From: Nanobdellota archaeon
GTDB lineage: Archaea; Nanoarchaeota; Nanoarchaeia; Parvarchaeales; Parvarchaeaceae
DNA: 5,565 bases
Reading direction: 5' to 3'
NCBI GenBank assembly: GCA_021834945.1
Contig: JAKBRA010000038.1
Span: forward strand, 1 to 5,565
In this document: piece by piece, positions 1 through 4,512 of the stretch
How the letters are laid out: every line of letters starts with the position of its first letter
Numbering within the stretch: position 1 is the stretch's first letter
Translations under genes and position numbers: made by a program
Notes under the pieces: model-generated
Database searches by the model: none
Told to the model about the DNA's origin: nothing
The model's input: only the letters and a program-made list of their open reading frames with translations

Positions 1-1
1 G

Positions 2-1054
2 ATAATAACTGCAATAGGTGCGGAAGGTGAAGTTGCAGTAGCGAATACTGCATTGGCAGAGTTCGTTCCTCCTAAGAAGAGGGGGCTGGCAGTGGCCTCC
101 GGAAATGCAACTGCATTTGATGTAGGGACTGTTGCAGCTTCATTGGTAGCATTCTTTGCAATAGCGTTGCTCCCTTCAACAATAGGCTGGAGAGTCGCCT
201 TCGCTTCTGCAGTTGTATTAGCAGTAGTAGTTTTCATAGCAAGATTAAAGCTTCCAGAATCAGTAAGGTACCTCATAAGAAAGAACAGGCTAAAGGAAGC
301 AGAAGCAATAGTTAGCAAAGCTGAAAAGAACTATCAAGCCAAGACTCACAAGAAACTGCCTCCAGTAAGCGCGGAAATGCTTAATTTTTCTTCTCAGAAA
401 CTCTCAGCAAAATACGGACTTTTGTTCAAAAAGTATCCAAAGAGGATAACACTGGCAATAATCCTTAATTTAACGGAGGTTTGGCCTTACTATGCAGCAT
501 TTTCCGTCATTCCTGTAATACTTGTAAAGTTCTTCAAATACAGCTCTTCTAGTGTTAGCCTTTCACTTGTATACATAACATTTGCAGGGGTAATAGGTAT
601 AATCGCAATGTCATTTGCGCTGGACAAGATAGGCCGTAGAAAAACCATAACGGCTTCTTACGGTATAGCAGCATTTATGTTCTTGCTAATAGGCCTGATA
701 GTTGCGCACATTAGCCTTGTGGTTTTCATAATACTTTTAGCAGTCCTTTACTTCTGGGTTTACGCAGCGGCAGGCGTTTTGTATCCTCAGATTTCAGAGA
801 TGTTTCCTACTGAAATTAGAAGCACGGCCGTTGGAACTGCAATAGGAATAGGCAGGTTGGGAGGGATAATAGGCCCAATAATCCTTGGTATAATACTAGC
901 AGCCGGTGACACTTTAACGGCAGTCACAATAGCTTTCGTAATAACAGCGGTTATAATGTTTATAGGGGCAATCTCAGAAGTTATACTTGGTCCAGAATTG
1001 AATGGTAAGTCGCTTGAAACTGCATCTGCAGAAGTAAAAGGCTCCAAGTTGTAA
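2..1054 (+). CDS. MFS transporter, sugar-porter-like, 5' truncated
   Basis: This is the C-terminal part of a major facilitator superfamily secondary transporter in the cytoplasmic membrane; the substrate cannot be read from the sequence. The frame is open to the left edge, so the gene starts outside the window. A TTG at 53 is not a credible start, because the conserved family sequence AEGEVAVANTALAEF runs across it. The 350 visible residues hold the end of TM4, the PPKKRG loop, TM5 and TM6, then LPESVRYLIRKNRLKEAEA, which matches the PESPRWL-type sequence after TM6. A charged cytoplasmic loop and the six C-terminal helices follow. DKIGRRK is the second-half copy of the MFS D-x-x-GRR loop motif, and SEMFPTEIRSTAVG matches the E-x-FPT-x-x-R motif after TM10. 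About 100 N-terminal residues are missing compared with a usual length near 450. The stop is TAA. The family is secure; a sugar or organic acid substrate is only a guess. Confidence 0.9.
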   Translation: MITAIGAEGEVAVANTALAEFVPPKKRGLAVASGNATAFDVGTVAASLVAFFAIALLPSTIGWRVAFASAVVLAVVVFIARLKLPESVRYLIRKNRLKEAEAIVSKAEKNYQAKTHKKLPPVSAEMLNFSSQKLSAKYGLLFKKYPKRITLAIILNLTEVWPYYAAFSVIPVILVKFFKYSSSSVSLSLVYITFAGVIGIIAMSFALDKIGRRKTITASYGIAAFMFLLIGLIVAHISLVVFIILLAVLYFWVYAAAGVLYPQISEMFPTEIRSTAVGTAIGIGRLGGIIGPIILGIILAAGDTLTAVTIAFVITAVIMFIGAISEVILGPELNGKSLETASAEVKGSKL

Positions 1055-1068
1055 ACAATTAGATTAAG

Positions 1069-1114
1069 TTTTCTTTTAACTAAATTTAGCTATTTCACAA
1101 CTGCACTGTTTTTT
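1069..1114 (+). terminator. T-rich termination region after the MFS gene
   Basis: Fifteen bases after the MFS stop there is a TTTTCTTTT tract (1069-1077), and a run of six T follows at 1109-1114. No stable hairpin precedes them. Archaeal RNA polymerase commonly terminates at U-rich tracts without a hairpin, and the next plus-strand promoter lies just downstream, so termination here is plausible. This is inferred from base composition and position only. Confidence 0.4.
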
Positions 1115-1134
1115 GCTTATTTGATTCCAAAACC

Positions 1135-1144
1135 TTTTTATAAT
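1135..1144 (+). promoter_or_regulatory. Likely TATA box of the small acidic ORF
   Basis: TTTTTATAAT, preceded by an A/C-rich stretch (CCAAAACC) in the place of the BRE element. Its centre is about 25 bp before the ATG at 1165, so transcription would begin at or very near that ATG and give a leaderless mRNA. The same geometry is seen upstream of three other genes in this window. Confidence 0.5.
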
Positions 1145-1164
1145 ATCTTGTTTATATGGTTAAA

Positions 1165-1254
1165 ATGGATGAAGAACAAAAAATAATAGAACAGGAAGCA
1201 GAAAAGGATGCAAACGAAGTTCTAAAGGAATACTACGAGAATGAAAGCAATTGA
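1165..1254 (+). CDS. Small acidic protein, 29 aa, unknown
   Basis: A short ORF beginning MDEEQKII and ending in NESN-TGA. I do not recognise it. It has 11 acidic and 3 basic residues and could form one amphipathic helix (I8, A12, A16, V19, Y23 on one side); there is no signal peptide or membrane segment. An in-frame ATG at 1156 would add three residues, but the TATA-like box centred near 1140 puts the transcript start at 1165, which favours the shorter form. The last eight bases lie inside the left copy of the 38-bp repeat. In the inferred pre-insertion locus its TGA would abut the TAG of the convergent transporter gene. It could be a real microprotein or a chance ORF; the promoter spacing and the clean end against the neighbour argue for real. 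Confidence 0.45.
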   Translation: MDEEQKIIEQEAEKDANEVLKEYYENESN

Positions 1255-1284
1255 CTAGGAAAAGGCAGTGTCAGATTCTTTTGA
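1247..1284 (+). repeat. 38-bp direct repeat, left copy
   Basis: Runs from GCAATTGACTAGG to ATTCTTTTGA and is identical over 38 bases to 2793-2830. It contains the end of the small ORF (bases 1247-1254) followed by a duplicate of the last ten codons, stop included, of the minus-strand DMT transporter gene. Read on the minus strand this copy lies 14 bp beyond the toxin stop codon and encodes nothing in use. Identity ends abruptly on both sides. Confidence 0.93.
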
Positions 1285-1298
1285 CAGCTGCAATGGAA

Positions 1299-2081
1299 TC
1301 ATGTAAAAAGCGTTGACAAAGCGGATTCCGTGTATTTCTTTGCCGTTTCGAAATCCACGAAGTTACCGGTCAACTGCGATATTTCTTGATTCCATACCGG
1401 TTGGATAAGCTCAATCTTTTTCTTTATCTGTTCAAAAGCCAATGTTTTTGATTTTTGATTGAGCAGCAGATTAAGCTTTTTGTGATCTAAAGAAGGCACT
1501 TTTTTTAGAATGACATAGGTGTCATACAAATCCCTTGCAGCGGTCTTTTTTCTTTCATCTAAAGCCAACAGTTTATCGAATAGAAGCTCTTCTACCTGTT
1601 TGATTACAAGCGTGTAAGGAGTAATGTCCGGGTAGACTGGGTACCTTATAATGGTCGATGGCGGCAAAATAGGCTTTTCATAGGTGTTTATATCTATAGA
1701 AATCCTTTGCTTGCTGGATTCATTTTTTTCATTGTAAAGCGGCCCATTTATTTTAATCTCATAGCCAATCATGTCCCTATAGGTTTCCTTTTCAAATCGG
1801 CTTTCGTAAAAATTTAACAAAAGCTTTATTCCCTGCTCTAATTCCTTTTCAATGTCTGTTTTTTTAGCATTATTTAATACAAAGTCTAAATCACTTGAAA
1901 ACCTGCCTGTAGAGTAAACCTTGGAAAGTGCTGTTCCTCCTCTGAATACAAGTGTTTTTCCGCTTATTTTTGAGTATATCAGTTTAAGTAGCAATTCCTG
2001 AAGGTAGTCTTTTTCGGCCTGCTCTGCAGTTTTGAAACCCAGCAATTTAGCGTAATCCTTCAGTTCATTTAGCGTGTACAT
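1299..2081 (-). CDS. AbiEii-family nucleotidyltransferase toxin
   Basis: A 260-residue protein of the AbiEii/AbiGii (DUF1814) family, the toxin half of AbiE toxin-antitoxin and abortive-infection systems. Characterised relatives (MenT) transfer nucleotides onto tRNA 3' ends and so block translation; whether this one does so is inference. The polymerase-beta-like core is visible: FRGGTALSK at 47-54, then RFSSDLDF at 60-67, whose D64 and D66 are the expected metal-binding pair. RISIDI follows at 126-131, and the family's K-x-LAL-x-x-R-x(4)-RDLYD stretch lies at 170-187. All key residues are present and the length is close to the family norm, so it should be active. The ATG at 2081 lies 17 bp inside the antitoxin gene and has a good Shine-Dalgarno (AAGGA, 2087-2091, spacer 5), which points to coupled translation. 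The stop lies 14 bp from the left repeat. Confidence 0.9.
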   Translation of the reverse strand: MYTLNELKDYAKLLGFKTAEQAEKDYLQELLLKLIYSKISGKTLVFRGGTALSKVYSTGRFSSDLDFVLNNAKKTDIEKELEQGIKLLLNFYESRFEKETYRDMIGYEIKINGPLYNEKNESSKQRISIDINTYEKPILPPSTIIRYPVYPDITPYTLVIKQVEELLFDKLLALDERKKTAARDLYDTYVILKKVPSLDHKKLNLLLNQKSKTLAFEQIKKKIELIQPVWNQEISQLTGNFVDFETAKKYTESALSTLFT

Positions 2082-2682
2082 ATAGGTCCTTTAATCTTTC
2101 CTCCAGCTCTGCCGTTTCCCGTTTATTTTTGGTTAATTCCATTGTATTCAGGAATGTTTGCAATGCTCTTATGTCTATTATTCTCTTCTTTAAGCCATTT
2201 TCCAATGCTTCGTAGATATAGTTTTCACTGGGGTTTTTGAAGTAGATTGAATCCGCTATAGCTTTTTCAGGCGTTGCGCACATTATTTTTTGGTTGTTTA
2301 TCCTGTAAAATCCGGAGAAAAATCTCCTCTTTATCGTGTGAAAAAGTAAATTATAGCCGTTAAACTCAAGGGATCTGTGCCTTTTTGTTGTTACAATGTC
2401 TATTGTCAACGGTTTTTGTTCTGTTATCCCGTGCAGTTCAAATGCTGCCAGCATGCTTATATAAGAGGGATACACTACATTTGCCGCTATTTCAAAAATA
2501 TTTGCATCTTTCAAACAGTATTTTCCTCTCTCTATTCTTGCTAGTTTTCCCCTTTTTACAAGCCTATTCAAGTAAAGAGCCGTGTAGCCTTTTCCTTTTC
2601 CAATAAATCTTTCAATGTCTTTTTCGGTAAAGATCGCTAAATTTGACTTTGATAGCAGATCTAACAATTCATCAGCTTTCAT
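2065..2682 (-). CDS. AbiEi-family antitoxin / transcriptional repressor
   Basis: A 205-residue protein matching the AbiEi antitoxin family (COG5340 type). It neutralises the AbiEii partner and in studied systems represses its own operon by binding inverted repeats. Residues 5-58 form a winged helix-turn-helix; the sequence YLNRLVKRGKLARIERGKYCL is the recognition helix and wing typical of the family. The C-terminal domain carries SYISMLAAFELHGITEQKP (73-91) and CATPEKAIADSIYF (135-148), the counterpart of the SPEKALLDLL-type stretch of AbiEi proteins. The end is charged and helical (E182-K198). Start at ATG 2682: a TATA-like box about 25 bp upstream predicts a leaderless mRNA. The gene overlaps the toxin start by 17 bp. 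Antitoxin-first order with overlap is the usual AbiE arrangement. The family call is firm; autoregulation is inferred from the palindrome upstream. Confidence 0.88.
   Translation of the reverse strand: MKADELLDLLSKSNLAIFTEKDIERFIGKGKGYTALYLNRLVKRGKLARIERGKYCLKDANIFEIAANVVYPSYISMLAAFELHGITEQKPLTIDIVTTKRHRSLEFNGYNLLFHTIKRRFFSGFYRINNQKIMCATPEKAIADSIYFKNPSENYIYEALENGLKKRIIDIRALQTFLNTMELTKNKRETAELEERLKDLYVHAK
2087..2091 (-). promoter_or_regulatory. Shine-Dalgarno site of the toxin gene
   Basis: AAGGA on the minus strand, five bases before the toxin ATG and inside the antitoxin coding region. It fixes the toxin start at 2081 and suggests the toxin is translated from the shared mRNA by internal initiation, unlike the leaderless first gene. 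Confidence 0.6.
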
Positions 2683-2702
2683 ATAATCCTATGTTTTTAC
2701 TT

Positions 2703-2711
2703 ATTTATATA
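2703..2711 (-). promoter_or_regulatory. Likely TATA box of the toxin-antitoxin operon
   Basis: TATATAAAT on the minus strand, centred about 25 bp before the antitoxin ATG, so the transcript should start at the ATG itself. The region is very AT-rich, so the exact box is uncertain, but the spacing matches the other promoters in the window. It lies inside the cassette, so the module carries its own promoter. Confidence 0.5.
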
Positions 2712-2721
2712 TGTATCTAAA

Positions 2722-2739
2722 ATTATCATTTATGATAAT
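2722..2739. promoter_or_regulatory. Palindromic operator candidate for AbiEi autoregulation
   Basis: A perfect inverted repeat: ATTATCAT, two-base spacer TT, then ATGATAAT. It begins 11 bp upstream of the presumed TATA box and about 40 bp upstream of the antitoxin ATG, so a bound dimer would cover or crowd the BRE where TFB binds. AbiEi proteins are known to repress by binding inverted repeats at their promoters, so this is the obvious candidate site. No second copy was seen in the cassette. Confidence 0.5.
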
Positions 2740-2792
2740 ATTAATTACATATTATAGAAGAGCTTAAATATCTATTTCTTTTATACAGCAAG

Positions 2793-2830
2793 GCAATTGA
2801 CTAGGAAAAGGCAGTGTCAGATTCTTTTGA
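2793..2830 (+). repeat. 38-bp direct repeat, right copy (functional transporter 3' end)
   Basis: Identical to 1247-1284. Bases 2801-2830 are the last ten codons of the DMT transporter gene on the minus strand, including its TAG stop. Bases 2793-2800 match the end of the small ORF but have no ORF attached here. Because the coding frame continues past 2830 into the transporter, this copy belongs to the original gene end and the left one is the duplicate of its C-terminal codons. Confidence 0.93.
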
Positions 2831-3721
2831 TAGGTACCATATTGCGGATACAATAAGGATTATTGAGAACAATACAAAAATGCTCAATCTTCCGACAAAG
2901 ATGCTGTAGAAAACAACCAGAAAGATGGTCTCCATCTCAGACAGAATGTACATTATGGAGGAATAGGCTATGGCATGTATGCTCTTCTGCAGGGAGTTAT
3001 AACCTAAAAAGCTGACTATTACGCCGGTGCTAACTATCAATCCGGCAATAAATGAAAGGGGCAAACCGTTTAATGAAAGGCGGTCTCCTGAGGATGGGAG
3101 GAAGGCGGCTATGGCAATTATCTCAAAAACAGCTATTGTCGTTATGCTTGAATAGCTTGCTTTGCTTTTCAGCCCCGTCTGCGTGAGCAAAAATCCGGCT
3201 ATGCCATAAACAACTATCAAGAAAGCGGACACAACCACATCATAAAAGGTTATCAATGAAAGGTTTAAACCATTGAAAGCTAAAAGCGTAAAGCCAGTTG
3301 TTGCAATTATACCACCAAAAAGGAATTTAATGGCATTTCCCTTTTTGATCCTTGCCTTGTTTATCAGTATGTCCATCACCACAAACACTATAATTGTCGG
3401 TGCAATCAATGAGTAGATTATAGCAGAATCCTTATAACTGAATATGCTCATCAAAACGGCGTTTGCCACCCCAAAAACTATCCCTGTTGCAATTGCATAG
3501 TAATTCAAGTAGAATCTTTGCCTTTTTAGCAAAAGTATTGCAAGAGGCATTACCAAAAAGCCGAATGCCATAAACAATGCGACAACCGCAAAGTTCTTGT
3601 TTTCTGTTTCCGCTATGGAAAGCAGAAAAGCCCATAAAGCGTTTGTTATTGAGAGGAAAATGCCGACTAAACTGATAAAGGCCAGGTTATGCCTGTATGA
3701 AAAGTCCTTCCTTTTAATCAT
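2801..3721 (-). CDS. DMT/EamA-like transporter, 10 membrane helices
   Basis: A 306-residue integral membrane protein with about ten hydrophobic helices in two halves of five, starting near residues 12, 44, 72, 99, 130, 157, 192, 221, 251 and 278. That count, the length and the final two-helix pattern (a polar MYILSEMETIF segment, then VGRLSIFVLFSIILIVSAIWYL) fit the drug/metabolite transporter superfamily, where E-P and GE-x-L motifs are usual. The usual EP is ET here and the GE is GR, so it is a divergent member and its substrate is unknown. I prefer ATG at 3721 to a TTG one codon upstream: it has a Shine-Dalgarno-like AGTGAT with a 5-base spacer. It follows the preceding gene by 6 bp and is probably co-transcribed with it. 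Its last ten codons are duplicated at 1255-1284 beyond the toxin-antitoxin cassette. Confidence 0.8.
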   Translation of the reverse strand: MIKRKDFSYRHNLAFISLVGIFLSITNALWAFLLSIAETENKNFAVVALFMAFGFLVMPLAILLLKRQRFYLNYYAIATGIVFGVANAVLMSIFSYKDSAIIYSLIAPTIIVFVVMDILINKARIKKGNAIKFLFGGIIATTGFTLLAFNGLNLSLITFYDVVVSAFLIVVYGIAGFLLTQTGLKSKASYSSITTIAVFEIIAIAAFLPSSGDRLSLNGLPLSFIAGLIVSTGVIVSFLGYNSLQKSIHAIAYSSIMYILSEMETIFLVVFYSIFVGRLSIFVLFSIILIVSAIWYLSKESDTAFS

Positions 3722-3726
3722 CAAAA

Positions 3727-3732
3727 ATCACT
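3727..3732 (-). promoter_or_regulatory. Shine-Dalgarno site of the DMT transporter gene
   Basis: AGTGAT on the minus strand, five bases before ATG 3721. It matches the archaeal GGTGAT-type ribosome site at five of six bases. It overlaps the TGA stop of the upstream gene, suggesting re-initiation or coupling, and supports ATG 3721 over the TTG at 3724. Confidence 0.5.
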
Positions 3733-4423
3733 TTTGCGTAACTATAAGTTTGGTTCCGGTGCTCTGTACTGGGTTTTTCCTTATTCTCGAAAGTATGCTT
3801 GCTATTATCATTAAAACAACCCCTACAACTATAATTGCTATGTCCATTACCAGCAAAGTGCCTGCAAAGCTAGAAAATATTGTAGTAGGTATCTTTATAG
3901 AATAGGTGGAAACAGAGAAAGAAAGCAGTATTGGTATTATGTAGGCCAAAGGAATGTAGAATATTACTATCGATATAATCGCCATTGAAATTATGTTCTT
4001 TCCAACTGCCGTAAATCTCTTTTCTTTTTTGTAAGAAAAGAATATCAATACTATACCTAGGATCGCTATCCCCAAAGAAATAAGCTCATAGTGGTATATG
4101 TCTATGTTGTTCAACGGCAAGTTTATTCCCGTGGAATCCTTTAGGAATGATGAAGCCAAGCAGCCCATCCCGCAGTTTATGTAGGATATCTGCGAATTAA
4201 GTTTTGAAGTAACGGTTGAAGTCAAACCACTAGTGTTTGTGCTTGATATCACGTTGTTTAGTTCATCCTGCTGCACAGTGTAGTTCACTATCTTTGACAC
4301 TGCATTCTGCGCAAATGAATGCGATAAAAAGCCGGAGGAAAAACCTGCAAATATCAAGGTGAAGAACAGCAATCCTAGAAATAGGAGCAGTCCACCCAAA
4401 TACCTTCCGCTTTTTCCTAACAT
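3728..4423 (-). CDS. Four-helix membrane protein with extracytoplasmic loop, unknown
   Basis: A 231-residue protein I do not recognise. From the ATG at 4423: a short basic N-terminus (MLGKSGRY), helix 1 at about 10-29, a polar loop of about 80 residues (33-112), helix 2 at 113-130, a basic turn (KKEKR), helix 3 at 145-168, a Ser/Thr-rich loop, helix 4 at 186-211, and a basic tail (SRIRKNP). By the positive-inside rule the 80-residue loop is outside the cell. It is rich in Asn, Ser and Thr, has several N-x-S/T sequons (such as NYT and NTS), and holds a cysteine pair in NCGMGC (C84 and C88) that could form a disulfide or bind metal. A TTG five codons upstream would also be open, but the TATA-like box at 4446-4453 lies 26 bp before ATG 4423. 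It heads a two-gene operon with the DMT transporter, so a role with that transporter is possible but unproven. Confidence 0.7.
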   Translation of the reverse strand: MLGKSGRYLGGLLLFLGLLFFTLIFAGFSSGFLSHSFAQNAVSKIVNYTVQQDELNNVISSTNTSGLTSTVTSKLNSQISYINCGMGCLASSFLKDSTGINLPLNNIDIYHYELISLGIAILGIVLIFFSYKKEKRFTAVGKNIISMAIISIVIFYIPLAYIIPILLSFSVSTYSIKIPTTIFSSFAGTLLVMDIAIIVVGVVLMIIASILSRIRKNPVQSTGTKLIVTQK

Positions 4424-4445
4424 AATACAATAATACAAGTCTTGA

Positions 4446-4453
4446 TTATTTAA
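4446..4453 (-). promoter_or_regulatory. Likely TATA box of the membrane protein/transporter operon
   Basis: TTAAATAA on the minus strand, with its centre 26 bp before the ATG at 4423 and purine-rich GGTAAGA just upstream as a possible BRE. It implies a leaderless mRNA and supports the ATG over the upstream TTG as start. Confidence 0.55.
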
Positions 4454-4466
4454 TCTTACCTTGTTT

Positions 4467-4485
4467 AACTATCTAGATTATAGTT
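4467..4485. repeat. Inverted repeat between the divergent promoters
   Basis: AACTAT (4467-4472) and ATAGTT (4480-4485) flank a seven-base spacer; a second palindrome, ATCTAGAT, lies at 4471-4478. The right arm touches the presumed cysS TATA box, so a binding protein could affect that promoter. The sequence is AT-rich and the arms are short, so chance is a real alternative. Confidence 0.25.
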
Positions 4486-4491
4486 TATATT
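4484..4491 (+). promoter_or_regulatory. Likely TATA box of cysS
   Basis: TTTATATT, close to the archaeal consensus, centred 25-26 bp before the cysS ATG at 4513. No Shine-Dalgarno is present in the 20 bases before the ATG, so a leaderless transcript is expected. The divergent minus-strand promoter is about 38 bp away. Confidence 0.6.
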
Positions 4492-4512
4492 TATTAAAAA
4501 AGATTAGTCTTC

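Larger units (their letters stand above)
1247..2830. mobile_element. Putative inserted AbiE toxin-antitoxin cassette bounded by 38-bp direct repeats
   Basis: A unit with a 1,546-bp repeat-to-repeat period holds only the two AbiE genes and their promoter; the inner segment is 1285-2792. The repeats are an exact duplication of a chromosomal gene end, so the interval looks like an insertion that kept both flanking genes intact. There is no transposase or integrase gene, and I find no convincing terminal inverted repeats. A 38-bp duplication is longer than usual transposon target duplications. Site-specific recombination in trans, or template-switch/homologous insertion, are therefore more natural explanations than ordinary transposition. 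That the repeat exists is certain; that the unit is mobile is inference. Confidence 0.55.

Noticed and set aside
53..55. TTG at 53 as the start of the MFS gene
   Set aside because: The frame is open to base 2 and the upstream codons encode conserved MFS sequence, so the gene is cut by the window edge.
787..1047. 86-codon minus-strand ORF antisense to the MFS gene
   Set aside because: Its Ile/Pro-rich translation mirrors the hydrophobic helices of the MFS gene on the other strand; it has no promoter or ribosome site and no family resemblance.
1269..1286. Possible hairpin TGTCA-N8-TGACA after the toxin gene
   Set aside because: Five-base stem only, present by chance at the left repeat junction and without a following T-run; too weak to call a terminator.
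2385..2606. 73-codon plus-strand ORF inside the antitoxin gene
   Set aside because: Shadow of the well-supported AbiEi gene; Leu/Phe/Ser-rich low-quality protein.
1285..2797. Similar edge sequences CAGC-TGCAAT (left) and CAGCAAGGCAAT (right) as cassette end signals
   Set aside because: The resemblance needs gaps, the right one runs into the repeat itself, and such short matches are common by chance.
1247..2830. CRISPR or IS interpretation of the repeats
   Set aside because: Only two copies 1.5 kb apart, no short spacers, no transposase, and the repeat is plainly a gene-end duplication.
3432..3635. 67-codon minus-strand ORF within the DMT transporter gene
   Set aside because: Same-strand alternative frame of a clear ten-helix transporter; no start signals of its own.
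3597..3905. 102-codon plus-strand ORF across the junction of the two membrane-protein genes
   Set aside because: Antisense to both genes; its hydrophobicity is a by-product of the opposite strand, and no promoter was seen.
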